A program made the translations under genes and the position numbers. A stretch of 46,702 bases of DNA, taken from contig CALPYF020000034.1 of assembly GCA_943327755.2 (NCBI GenBank), positions 1 through 46,702 of the forward strand, in the 5' to 3' direction. Shown in pieces: positions 1 to 7,897 of the stretch (position 1 is the stretch's first letter; the number at the start of each line of letters is the position of its first letter). The notes beneath the pieces were generated by a model. It was not told the DNA's origin. It did not search any database and was given only the letters and a program-made list of their open reading frames with translations. The DNA comes from Deinococcus hopiensis KR-140 (GTDB lineage: Bacteria > Deinococcota > Deinococci > Deinococcales > Deinococcaceae).

Positions 1-252
1 CTGCGCAACGCCCTCATCCCGATCATCACGGTCGTGGCGCTCGACTTCGCGACCATCCTGTCCGGCGCCGTGATCACCGAGACCATTTTCGCGTGGCCCG
101 GCATCGGGCGGCTCTTCATCGAGAGCATGAACGGCCGCGACTACCCGGTCCTGATGGCCCTGATGATGGCCAGCTCGTTCGCGCTGGTGATCAGCAACCT
201 TCTCGCCGACCTGGCCTACGCCGCCGTCGACCCCCGGATCCGCTATGAGTAA
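1..252 (+). CDS. ABC transporter permease, DppB-like (C-terminal part)
   Basis: This is the last 83 residues of an inner-membrane permease of the dipeptide/oligopeptide/nickel (DppB/OppB) family; the rest lies before the window. The reading frame is open from base 1 and reads LRNALIPIITVVALDF, which resembles the conserved cytoplasmic EAA-loop region and following membrane segment of DppB proteins. The motif ETIFAWPGIGRLF is typical of the family's last periplasmic loop. The stop codon overlaps the start of the next gene by 8 bases, as expected for a DppB-DppC pair that forms the membrane channel of a peptide importer. The substrate cannot be told from this fragment. The upstream gene for the binding protein is presumably outside the window. 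Confidence 0.88.
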   Translation: MRNALIPIITVVALDFATILSGAVITETIFAWPGIGRLFIESMNGRDYPVLMALMMASSFALVISNLLADLAYAAVDPRIRYE

Positions 253-1123
253 CCCTGCCCTGCCCGCCCGCGCCCCCCTGGCCGACACCCCCTGGCGGCT
301 GTTCCTGCGCCGCTTCCTGCGTCACCGACTCGCGGTCACGGGCCTCGTGGTGCTGTGCCTGCTCGGCCTGCTCGCCCTGTTCGCCCCGCAGATCGCGCCG
401 TACAGCTTCGACGAGCAGGACCTCGCCATCATGGGCGAACCCCAGCCGCCCAGCCCCGCGCACCTGATGGGCACCGACCAGCTCGGCCGGGACGCCTTCA
501 CGCGCGTCCTGTACGGCGCGCGGGTCTCGCTGGCCGTGGGCCTGGCGAGCGCGCTGCTCGCCACGCTGCTCGGCACGCTGATCGGCGCGCTCGCCGGGTA
601 CTACCGCGGCGTGATCGACAGCCTCTTGATGCGCCTGACCGACATGGTGCTGTGTATTCCGCTGCTGCCGCTGGTGATCCTGCTCTCGGGCATGCTGCGC
701 CCCACCGTGCCCCTGCTGGTCGGGATCATCGGCGTGCTGGGCTGGATGGGCACCGCCCGGCTGGTGCGCGGGCAGTTCCTGAGCCTGCGCGAACGGGAGT
801 TCGTGGAAGCCTCGCGCGCGCTGGGCGGCACGAACAACCGCATCATGTTCCGCCACATGCTCCCCAACGCCCTCGGGCCGATCATCGTCGCCACCACCCT
901 CGCGGTGGGCAGCGGGATCATGCTCGAGTCCGCCCTGTCCTTCCTGGGCTTGGGCGTCCAGCCCCCCACGCCCACCTGGGGCAACCTCCTGAACTACGCC
1001 AGCCAGTGGCTGCAGAGCGCCCCGTGGCTGGCGGTCTTCCCCGGCCTGATGATCCTGATCACCGTCCTGGCCGTGAACTTCCTCGGGGACGGTCTGCGCG
1101 ACGCGCTCGACCCCCGCCCCTGA
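245..1123 (+). CDS. ABC transporter permease, DppC-like
   Basis: A 292-residue inner-membrane permease of the DppC/OppC family, partner of the DppB-like protein just upstream. It has the family's N-terminal membrane helix (about residues 26-48), then the motif MGTDQLGRDAFTRVLYGAR (about 75-93), which is diagnostic of DppC proteins. The EAA loop EASRALGGTNNRIMFRHMLP contacts the ATPase, and a block of membrane helices follows to the C terminus. Length is normal. The start ATG overlaps the end of the upstream gene, which suggests translational coupling. No ATPase genes lie in the window, so they must be upstream or elsewhere. The downstream enzymes, including two peptidase-like proteins, suggest the imported compound is peptide-like, but this is inferred from context. 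Confidence 0.93.
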   Translation: MSNPALPARAPLADTPWRLFLRRFLRHRLAVTGLVVLCLLGLLALFAPQIAPYSFDEQDLAIMGEPQPPSPAHLMGTDQLGRDAFTRVLYGARVSLAVGLASALLATLLGTLIGALAGYYRGVIDSLLMRLTDMVLCIPLLPLVILLSGMLRPTVPLLVGIIGVLGWMGTARLVRGQFLSLREREFVEASRALGGTNNRIMFRHMLPNALGPIIVATTLAVGSGIMLESALSFLGLGVQPPTPTWGNLLNYASQWLQSAPWLAVFPGLMILITVLAVNFLGDGLRDALDPRP

Positions 1124-1154
1124 CCCCCGCCCCTTCCCCCACCCAGGAGACCTC

Positions 1155-2234
1155 ATGAAGATCACGATTATTGGCGCGGGCGCCATCGGCGGACTCGCCG
1201 GCGCCTGGATGACGCAGGCCGGTCACGACGTGACCCTGGTCGACCGCTGGCCCGAACATATCGAGGCCATGAAACGCGGCGGCATCCGCGTGGACGGCGT
1301 GCGCGGCGAGCAGCACTTCACCGTCAAGGCGCTGCACCCGCACGAGTTGCAGGGCCCACTGGAGGCCGTGCTGATCGCCACGAAATCCCAGCATGCCGTC
1401 GAGGCCCTTGAGAGCGTGCTGCCGCACTTCGGTCCGGACATCTTCGTGGTGTCCTTCCAGAACGGCTTCAACGAACCCGACCTGATCGCGCGCCTGCAGG
1501 CCGCCGGTCTGGGCGGCGCCGAGCGGGTCATGGGCTCCATTCCCAACTACGGCGGCGCGCTCGTGGACCCCGGCTACATCGAGTTCGTGCATGAAGGCCC
1601 CATCCAGCTGGGGGAGATGACCGGGGAGCGCACGCCGCGCCTCGCAGCGCTGGCGGCGGCGCTGGGCGCCCTGACCGAGGTGCAGCTCAGCGACAACATC
1701 TGGGGGCAGATCTGGGCCAAGGAGGTCTACAGCGCCCAGGTGGTGTTCAGCGCCCTGGCCGACGCGCCGGTCACCGAGACGCTCGGCGTAGAACGCTACG
1801 CCCGGGTGGCGGGCGCCGTGGTGCGCGAAGCGCTGGAGATCGCCGAGGCGAACGGCATCACGGTCGAGGCCTTCGACTTCTTCGACCCCGCCAACTACAA
1901 GCCCGGCACGCCCGACGAGACGCGCAAGCTGCTCGACAACGTCCAGCACGCCATCTGGCTGCTGAAAAAGGACCAGAAGCCCGCCACGCACCAGTTCAAG
2001 AAGAAAGGCTCGGGCATCTGGTGGGACATCGTGTACCGCAACCGCCCGTCCGAGGTGCGCTCCTCGAATGGCAAACTGATCGCCTACGCCGAGCAGGCCG
2101 GCGCGGACTCACGCCTGAACGCGAAGCTCTGCGAGATGATCTACGAGATCGAGGACGGCCGGCGCCCGCTGGGCTTCCAGAACTTCGAGGAACTCGAAGG
2201 GTACGTCCAGAGCCTCGGCAAGGCGCTGCCATGA
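1155..2234 (+). CDS. Ketopantoate reductase-like (ApbA/PanE family) oxidoreductase
   Basis: A 359-residue NAD(P)-dependent oxidoreductase of the ApbA/PanE superfamily. The N terminus has the Rossmann nucleotide-binding motif GAGAIGG (residues 7-13). The sequence TKSQHAVEAL is typical of the NADP-binding half, and a helical C-terminal domain follows from about residue 190 (IWGQIWAKEVYSAQVVFSAL). The protein is 50-60 residues longer than ordinary PanE (about 300) and sits in a catabolic operon, so it probably reduces or oxidises another 2-keto/2-hydroxy acid rather than serving pantothenate synthesis. This is an inference from context. A strong ribosome-binding site, AGGAG, lies just before the ATG. 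Its stop overlaps the next start (ATGA). Confidence 0.8.
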   Translation: MKITIIGAGAIGGLAGAWMTQAGHDVTLVDRWPEHIEAMKRGGIRVDGVRGEQHFTVKALHPHELQGPLEAVLIATKSQHAVEALESVLPHFGPDIFVVSFQNGFNEPDLIARLQAAGLGGAERVMGSIPNYGGALVDPGYIEFVHEGPIQLGEMTGERTPRLAALAAALGALTEVQLSDNIWGQIWAKEVYSAQVVFSALADAPVTETLGVERYARVAGAVVREALEIAEANGITVEAFDFFDPANYKPGTPDETRKLLDNVQHAIWLLKKDQKPATHQFKKKGSGIWWDIVYRNRPSEVRSSNGKLIAYAEQAGADSRLNAKLCEMIYEIEDGRRPLGFQNFEELEGYVQSLGKALP

Positions 2235-3379
2235 GCGCCCCAAGACTCGGCGTCGGCGTGATCGGCGCGCACGCCTGGGCGGAATCCGCGCACCTGCCCG
2301 GCTACCACGCCTACGACCGCGCGCGGCTCGTGGCGATCTGCGACACGGTGGAGGAGCGCGCCCGGGCCATGGCGGAGAAGTTCGGCATCGAGCGGGTGTA
2401 CACTGACCACCGCGAGATGCTGCGCGACCCGGACGTGCAGATGGTGGACGTCTGCACGCCCACCGACACGCACCTCCCGCTGAGCCTGGACGCCATCCGC
2501 GCGGGCAAGCATGTGCTCTCCGAAAAACCGCTGGCGCACGACGCGGCCGACGCGTTCATGGCCGCCCGCGAGGCCGAGCGGGCCGGCGTGCGTACCAAGC
2601 TGGGCTTCACGTTCCGCTACTCCCCGGCGATCCGGCAGATCCAGGCGTGGATCAAAGGCGGCACGCTCGGCGAGATCTTCCACGTGCACGGCCTGGAGCA
2701 GAACTCGCAGTTCCTCGACCCGCACTTCCCGCTGCGGCAGGTGCCGCAGGGCGCGGACTTCGGCACGCTGATCCCCTCGTCCATCGTGGGGTACGGCTCG
2801 CACCTGATTGACCTCGTGCGCTGGTGCGCCGGGGAGTACGCGCAGGTGATCGGCAGCATGCGCAACTTCATTCCCGAACGCGTCGTGCGCGGGTACGAGG
2901 GGATGCAGCGCATCCAGGTGGAGGACGGCACGGTCGCGCTGGTCGAGTTCGAGAGCGGCGCGCAGGGCATGCTGCAGACCTCGTACATCGCGGTGGGCAA
3001 CTACCCCGGCGTGGAACTGCGGGTGTACGGCAGCCGCGGCGCGGCCGTCGCGCGGCTCGTGGAGGAAAACGGCGTGGCCGAGACGCTGCGCTTCGCCACG
3101 CCGGACGCCGTGGAATTCCAGGAAGTGAAGCTCCCGGAGAGCGCCCTGCCGCCCGGCACGACCCTGCACACACCCTGGCCGGAACTGTACTACCGCAACC
3201 TCGTGCGGCACTTCGTGGACGAGATTCTCGACGGCACGCCCGCCGAGTGCACCTTCTACGACGGCGCCAAGAGCCAGGAGGCCGTGAACGCCATCGTGCA
3301 GTCGCACCGCGAGCGCCGCTGGGTGTCCCTGCCGCTCTACCCGCAGGAGACGCCGGCCCCCGAGGAGACGCGGGCGTGA
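2231..3379 (+). CDS. Gfo/Idh/MocA family oxidoreductase
   Basis: A 382-residue dehydrogenase of the Gfo/Idh/MocA family, which oxidises or reduces sugars, inositols, amino-sugars and related hydroxy compounds with NAD(P). The N terminus has the Rossmann motif in the form GVIGAHAWAESAHLPGY, followed by the family's hallmark EKPLAHD (about residues 98-104), whose lysine usually takes part in catalysis. The C-terminal substrate domain contains YGSHLIDLVRW, resembling the family's GxHxxD catalytic region. The start is taken as the ATG that overlaps the previous stop (ATGA), not the longer upstream frame, because the Rossmann motif begins about eight residues after it. The substrate is unknown; the two preceding transporter genes and the following hydrolase suggest work on one pathway. 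Confidence 0.87.
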   Translation: MSAPRLGVGVIGAHAWAESAHLPGYHAYDRARLVAICDTVEERARAMAEKFGIERVYTDHREMLRDPDVQMVDVCTPTDTHLPLSLDAIRAGKHVLSEKPLAHDAADAFMAAREAERAGVRTKLGFTFRYSPAIRQIQAWIKGGTLGEIFHVHGLEQNSQFLDPHFPLRQVPQGADFGTLIPSSIVGYGSHLIDLVRWCAGEYAQVIGSMRNFIPERVVRGYEGMQRIQVEDGTVALVEFESGAQGMLQTSYIAVGNYPGVELRVYGSRGAAVARLVEENGVAETLRFATPDAVEFQEVKLPESALPPGTTLHTPWPELYYRNLVRHFVDEILDGTPAECTFYDGAKSQEAVNAIVQSHRERRWVSLPLYPQETPAPEETRA

Positions 3380-4995
3380 CCGACGCGCACGACCAGGCCC
3401 GGGCGTACCTGCGCGCGCACGCCCAGCTGCGCCCGGTGGACGCCACCTTCATGGGCCTGACCGGTCACGACCACCAGCTGCCGCCCGCCGGGCCGGACGC
3501 GGTCAGCGCCGAACGCGCCATGCTGGAGGCCCTCCAGGCGGACCTGACACACATGCGCGCGCCGCAGACGCCCGCCGAGCGCCTCGACGCGCAGCTCCTG
3601 TCGGCGCAGCTCACGACCGCGCTGACCGAACTGGACCGCGCGCCGCGCCAGCAGAGTCCCGCGTGGTACACCGGCGAGGCCGCGTTCGGCGTGATCTCCC
3701 TGCTGCTGCCCGGCCACCTGGACGACCCGGACGTCACCCGCGACGCGCTGCGCGTGCGGCTGGAGGCCATCCCAGCGTTCCTGGCGCAGGCCCGCACGCA
3801 CCTGCAGGGCCGCGCCCGCCCGGACGACGTGGCCGAGCGCGCGCGGCGCGAGGCGCGCGCCGCCGCGCACCTGCTCAGCACCGGACTGCCCAGGCACCCC
3901 CTCTGGAACGACACGCTGCGCCTCCCGGCGGGCCGCGCCGCCCGCGCCCTCCTGACCTACGCCGAGGACCTCGCCGGCCCGGACGCGCCCGTGGCCTGCG
4001 GCGAGGCGCACCTCGACCTACTCATGCGGGTCACGCACGCCCTGCCGTTCGGGCCGCGCGAGGCGCTGGAGCGCGCCACGGAAGCGTTCGCGCGCCTCAC
4101 CGCCCGGCTCGAAGCCCAGGCCCGGCGGCTGCCCGGGGACCTGCACTGGACTGAGCACCTCGCCCGGCTGGAGGCGCGTGTCCCAGAGGGCGACCTGCTC
4201 GGCACCTACCGCGAGCTGCATGAGCGCGCCCTGAACGCCGCGCGGCCCCTCCTGACACCTGCGGACGACTACGGGCTGGACTTCACCTTTCTGCCCGAGT
4301 GGGCCAAGGGCACCGGGGACCTGTACTTCCTGTTCTACCGGTCGCCCGCGCCGCTGCGGCCCGGCAGCGGCAGCCGCTACTGGGTCACGCCGCCCGGCCC
4401 GGACCCCGCGGACCGGCGCGCGCACAACTGCGCGTTCGTGAAGCTCGTACACGCCGTACACCATGGCAGCATCGGGCACCACACCCACAACGCCCGCGCC
4501 CGGCAGGCGGACTCGGTCCTGGCGCGCGTGGCCGGCACCGACTGCGCCTCGGGCATCGCGCTGCTCGGGGCGGGCACCATGGTCGAGGGCTGGGCCTGCT
4601 ACGCCGAGGACCTGCTCGCCGAGATTCCCGGGTTCTACACCCCGGCCGAGGAGCTGCTGCTCACGCAGTTCGAGCGGCGCAACGCCGCCTCGTGCATCGT
4701 GGACCTCAAGCTGCACCTCGGCGAGTGGAACCTGGCGCAGGCCCGCGCGTTCTACCGCGACGAGGCGCACTTCGCGCCCGCGCGCATCTGGGCCGAGACC
4801 ACCCGCAACGCCCTGTTCCCTGCCAGCCGCCTGATGTACTGGCTGGGCACCGAGACCATCAAGGCGCTGCGCGCCGAACTCGCCCTGCCACCTCGCACCT
4901 TTCACGACGCCCTGCTCGCCCACGGCCACGCGCCCGCGACGGTCGTGGCCGACGAGCTGCGCGCCCAGCACCGACAAGGAGCCCTGCACCGATGA
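3376..4995 (+). CDS. DUF885 family protein, probable metal-dependent hydrolase
   Basis: A 539-residue member of the DUF885 family, which is related to M32-like metallopeptidases; few members have been studied. The supporting motif is HAVHHGSIGHHTHN (roughly residues 360-373), in place of the more common HExxPGHH. It is followed by the conserved EGWACYAEDLL, whose glutamate and tryptophan are family hallmarks. No signal peptide is visible, so it is probably cytoplasmic. The start is the GTG overlapping the upstream TGA (GTGA); the longer upstream frame is antisense-type noise over the Gfo/Idh gene. The replacement of HExx by HHGS means that normal zinc peptidase activity should not be assumed. 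Its place behind a peptide-type importer fits cleavage of an imported compound. Confidence 0.8.
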   Translation: MTDAHDQARAYLRAHAQLRPVDATFMGLTGHDHQLPPAGPDAVSAERAMLEALQADLTHMRAPQTPAERLDAQLLSAQLTTALTELDRAPRQQSPAWYTGEAAFGVISLLLPGHLDDPDVTRDALRVRLEAIPAFLAQARTHLQGRARPDDVAERARREARAAAHLLSTGLPRHPLWNDTLRLPAGRAARALLTYAEDLAGPDAPVACGEAHLDLLMRVTHALPFGPREALERATEAFARLTARLEAQARRLPGDLHWTEHLARLEARVPEGDLLGTYRELHERALNAARPLLTPADDYGLDFTFLPEWAKGTGDLYFLFYRSPAPLRPGSGSRYWVTPPGPDPADRRAHNCAFVKLVHAVHHGSIGHHTHNARARQADSVLARVAGTDCASGIALLGAGTMVEGWACYAEDLLAEIPGFYTPAEELLLTQFERRNAASCIVDLKLHLGEWNLAQARAFYRDEAHFAPARIWAETTRNALFPASRLMYWLGTETIKALRAELALPPRTFHDALLAHGHAPATVVADELRAQHRQGALHR

Positions 4996-5675
4996 CCCTC
5001 ACCGCCGACCGTAAACTCGCCCTGCGCGAGCGTTTCATGACTGTCGACACCGCCAACGTCGCGGACGTCCTCGACGAGCTGGGTCTGCCCGACTGCGGGC
5101 TGTCCAGCGACCTGTGGCCCATCAAGTCCCGCCTGGAGAAGATGGGCGGCTGGGCGTACACCATCCGCGGCCAGATGACCCCCTACCCCGGCACCGGCGA
5201 CCCGAAGAAGATGGAGGCGGTGAGCGGCCTGACGCCCGGGCACCTGAGCGTCTGGAGCGGCGGCGGGGCCGAGGGCGTGTGCTTCTTCGGGGAACTCATC
5301 GCGCGCGGCATGCAGTACCGCGGCTGCGTGGGCGCCCTGGTGGACGGCGGCATCCGCGACATCGAGTGGCTCGACCGCATGAACTTCCCCGTGTACACCC
5401 GCTACCGCACGCCGGTGCAGTCCATCGGCCGCTGGGAGGTCAACGCCTGGCAGGTCGAGGTGTACCTCCCGGGCGCCACGTCCGCGCGCGTGCGCGTCCG
5501 GCCGGACGACTTCATTCTCGCGGACGTGGACGGCGCCATCCTGATTCCGCAGGAGGTGGCCGAGGAGGTGCTGGCGCGCGCCGAGGCCCTGACGGAGAAG
5601 GAGCGCCTGATCCGCGCGGACCTCGAGGCCGGCGCCACCCTCCCCGACGTGCTCGCCAAGTACGGACACGTCTGA
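4992..5675 (+). CDS. RraA-like / dimethylmenaquinone-methyltransferase-like family protein
   Basis: A 227-residue protein of the RraA-like fold. The family includes 4-hydroxy-4-methyl-2-oxoglutarate (HMG/CHA) aldolases and the RNase E inhibitor RraA. The motif GALVDGGIRDIEWL (about residues 114-127) carries the arginine and aspartate that in the aldolases bind pyruvate and the divalent metal. GELIARGMQYRGCVG precedes it, as in the family. The start ATG overlaps the previous stop by four bases. In a catabolic operon an aldolase or lyase role, splitting a 2-keto-4-hydroxy acid, is more likely than RNase regulation, but this is inference. It may act next to the SDR and the ketopantoate-reductase-like enzyme on keto/hydroxy intermediates. 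Confidence 0.82.
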   Translation: MTLTADRKLALRERFMTVDTANVADVLDELGLPDCGLSSDLWPIKSRLEKMGGWAYTIRGQMTPYPGTGDPKKMEAVSGLTPGHLSVWSGGGAEGVCFFGELIARGMQYRGCVGALVDGGIRDIEWLDRMNFPVYTRYRTPVQSIGRWEVNAWQVEVYLPGATSARVRVRPDDFILADVDGAILIPQEVAEEVLARAEALTEKERLIRADLEAGATLPDVLAKYGHV

Positions 5676-5676
5676 G

Positions 5677-6465
5677 ATGGACCTCGGACTGAAGGACCAG
5701 CCGGCCGTGGTGCTCGCCGCCAGCGCGGGCCTCGGCTACGCCACCGCGCACGCCCTGGCCCGCGAGGGCGCCCGCGTGGCCCTGTGCGCCCGCACGCTGG
5801 AGCGCGCCCAGGCCGCCGCGCAGCGCATCGAAACCGACACGGGTGTGCCCACGCTGGGCTACGCCGCCGACGTGGCCGACGCCGAGAGCCTGCGCGGCTT
5901 CATCGACGCGGCCGCCCGTGACCTCGGCGGCCTGCGCATCCTCGTGTGCAACGCCGGGGGGCCCCCGCCGGGGAACTTCACGGCCCTCGGAGAGGCGCAG
6001 TGGGCAGTGGCGTACCAGCTGACGCTGATGAGCGTGGTGCGCAGCGTCCACTCGGCGCTGCCGCACCTGCGCGCCGGGGGCGGCGGCCGCATCCTGGCGC
6101 TGCTCAGCAGCAGCATCAAACGCCCCCTGGACAACCTCACGCTCTCGAACGCGCTGCGCCCGGCCGTGCACGGCCTGTGCAAATCACTGAGCGTCGAGTT
6201 CGGTCCGGACAACATCCAGGTCAACGGCCTGGCCCCCGGCCGGGTGCTCACCGAGCGCATCCAGCAGCTCGACGAGGCCGCCGCTGCCCGGCGCGGCACG
6301 AACTGGCAGGCCGTGCGCGAGGCGTCTGAACGCGAGGTCCCGATGGGCCGCCTGGGCACACCTGACGAGTTCGGCCGGGTCGCCGCGTTCCTGTGTTCTC
6401 CGGCTGCGCAGTACGTGAACGGCAGCACCCTGCTCGTCGACGGCGGCGCCGTCACCGCGCTGTGA
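5677..6465 (+). CDS. SDR family protein with non-standard catalytic residues
   Basis: A 262-residue short-chain dehydrogenase/reductase-fold protein beginning one base after the upstream stop. The N-terminal nucleotide loop reads AASAGLGYATA (14-24) rather than TGxxxGxG, and NAG is present at 92-94. By alignment with the usual S-x12-Y-x3-K, a serine is present at about 144, but the tyrosine position is Ser157 and the lysine position is Arg161. The C-terminal motif GAVTAL and the segment QYVNGSTLLVDGGA are ordinary for FabG-like SDRs. This resembles the atypical BKR-like SDR subgroup described in the conserved-domain literature as lacking a perfect catalytic tetrad. It may act on an unusual substrate, use another mechanism or be non-catalytic. 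Confidence 0.85.
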   Translation: MDLGLKDQPAVVLAASAGLGYATAHALAREGARVALCARTLERAQAAAQRIETDTGVPTLGYAADVADAESLRGFIDAAARDLGGLRILVCNAGGPPPGNFTALGEAQWAVAYQLTLMSVVRSVHSALPHLRAGGGGRILALLSSSIKRPLDNLTLSNALRPAVHGLCKSLSVEFGPDNIQVNGLAPGRVLTERIQQLDEAAAARRGTNWQAVREASEREVPMGRLGTPDEFGRVAAFLCSPAAQYVNGSTLLVDGGAVTAL

Positions 6466-6485
6466 TGAGCGCCCAGGAGCCACCC

Positions 6486-7559
6486 ATGACCTATGACCCC
6501 GAACGGCACGCGACCCTGCTCGCCGACTACTGCGTGAGCGTGCGCCCCGGCGACCGCGTCCTCGTGGCCGGCAGCACCCTGGCCCTGCCCCTGATCGAGG
6601 CGCTGCACCGCGCGCTGCTCGGGCGCGGCGCGCGCCCCGTGCTGAAACTCAGCTACCCCACGCAGGTGGAGGACGTGCAGCGCCTCGCGTCCGAGGAGGT
6701 GCTCAGCTCGCTGCACCCGGTCGAGATCGAGGACGCCCGGGCGCTCGACGCGTCCATCCGCATCCTCACGCCCACCGCGCCCGTCCCGGGCCTCGACGCC
6801 GCCCGCGCCGCCCGCTGGCGCGCCGCGCAGGCCCCCACCGCCATGAGCACCCTGCACCCCCGCTGGAACCTCACGCTGTACCCCACCCCGTTCGGCGCCG
6901 AGGCCGCCGGCATGACCCTCAGCGAGTACGAGGCGTTCGTGGCCCGCGCGATGTTCCTGGACGCCCCGGACCCCGTGCAGAAATGGGGTGAGGTCCGCGC
7001 CTTCCAGGCCGGGCTGATCGAGCGCCTCGCGGCGGCGGACGACGTTCACATCGAGGCGGCCGGCACCGACCTGCACCTGAGCGTGCGCGGGCGCAGCTGG
7101 AGCAACAGCGACGCCAGACGCAACATGCCCTCGGGCGAGGTGTGCACCGCGCCGCTCGAACGCAGCGCGAACGGCGCGGTGCACTTTGACCTGCCCACCC
7201 TGTACGGCGGGCGCGTCGTGCGCGGCATCGACCTCGTGTTCCGGGACGGCGAGGTCGTCGAGGCCCGCGCCGAGGAAGGCGAGGACGTCCTGCGGGCCGC
7301 GCTGGCCACCGATGGCGGCGCCCGATTCCTGGGGGAACTCGGGATCGGCACGAACTTCGGCATTCAGCAGCCCAGCATGAACATCCTCTTCGACGAGAAG
7401 ATCGGCGGCACCGTGCACCTGGCCGTGGGGCAGGCGTACGCCGAGAACGGCGGCTCGAATCGCAGCGCCGTGCACTGGGACATGATCTGCGACCTGCGCC
7501 AGGGCGGGACCCTGAGTCTCGATGGTCAGCCTTTCCTCGTCGGTGGCCGCTTCATCTAG
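6486..7559 (+). CDS. M29 family aminopeptidase (AmpS/PepS-like)
   Basis: A 357-residue metallo-aminopeptidase of the M29 (thermophilic aminopeptidase, AmpS/AmpT/PepS) family. The two-metal site is visible as NMPSGEVCTAP (glutamate), GELGIGTN (glutamate), GTVHLAVG (histidine) and SAVHWDMICDL (histidine and aspartate), in the usual order toward the C terminus. It would remove N-terminal amino acids from peptides in the cytoplasm. Two starts are possible: the ATG at 6465 overlapping the upstream stop, or the ATG at 6486. The second is preferred because an AGGAG lies six bases before it and the protein then begins like the family. It is the last gene of the operon and is followed by a clear hairpin. 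Confidence 0.87.
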   Translation: MTYDPERHATLLADYCVSVRPGDRVLVAGSTLALPLIEALHRALLGRGARPVLKLSYPTQVEDVQRLASEEVLSSLHPVEIEDARALDASIRILTPTAPVPGLDAARAARWRAAQAPTAMSTLHPRWNLTLYPTPFGAEAAGMTLSEYEAFVARAMFLDAPDPVQKWGEVRAFQAGLIERLAAADDVHIEAAGTDLHLSVRGRSWSNSDARRNMPSGEVCTAPLERSANGAVHFDLPTLYGGRVVRGIDLVFRDGEVVEARAEEGEDVLRAALATDGGARFLGELGIGTNFGIQQPSMNILFDEKIGGTVHLAVGQAYAENGGSNRSAVHWDMICDLRQGGTLSLDGQPFLVGGRFI

Positions 7560-7897
7560 CGGGTCCCACATCAGGAAGGCGAGTGGACTCGGACGCCACT
7601 CGCCTTCACGTCAGCCTGACCGGGCAGAGCGGTCCCGTCCGTGGGCCTGACGCGGCGCCTCCTGGACTGACGCCGGCGCTGCCGTCGGCGGGCCCCGGGG
7701 GAGCTCTGCCGGGGGCCTGAGCGACCTGCGTGACCGTGACGTGCGGCTTCCCGTCCGGACGACCCCGGGTACACTGGCGCTGGGTGCCCCAGCCGCGACG
7801 TTCATGTTGCGCCGTGTCAGTTCCCCGTGAGGGTTCCCACACTTGAATGAGTGACTCCGGATTCTGTATCCCTCCCGAGTCTCCCAGGACGGCCGCC
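7560..7897. other. Intergenic region between the catabolic operon and the GGDEF gene
   Basis: About 340 bases without a convincing gene. It begins with the perfect 12-bp hairpin at 7575-7607. Near 7770-7775 is TACACT, which fits the TANNNT -10 pattern, but no good -35 sequence stands at the right distance. The frames on either strand have no recognisable protein features. An ATG at 7847 is in frame with the GGDEF gene and could add 17 residues. Confidence 0.5.
7575..7607. terminator. Perfect 12-bp hairpin after the aminopeptidase gene
   Basis: The arms GAAGGCGAGTGG and CCACTCGCCTTC are fully complementary around a 9-base loop, 16 bases after the stop codon. There is no clear T tract, as with many hairpins in this window. 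It is a likely transcription end or mRNA 3' stabiliser for the upstream operon. Confidence 0.7.

Noticed and set aside
191..1186. Long minus-strand frame opposite the DppC gene
   Set aside because: It is rich in Arg, Gly, Gln and His in low-complexity runs, typical of antisense frames in GC-rich DNA, and it overlaps a well-recognised gene. The same holds for frames at 2141-3307, 5859-7571 and 12412-14805.
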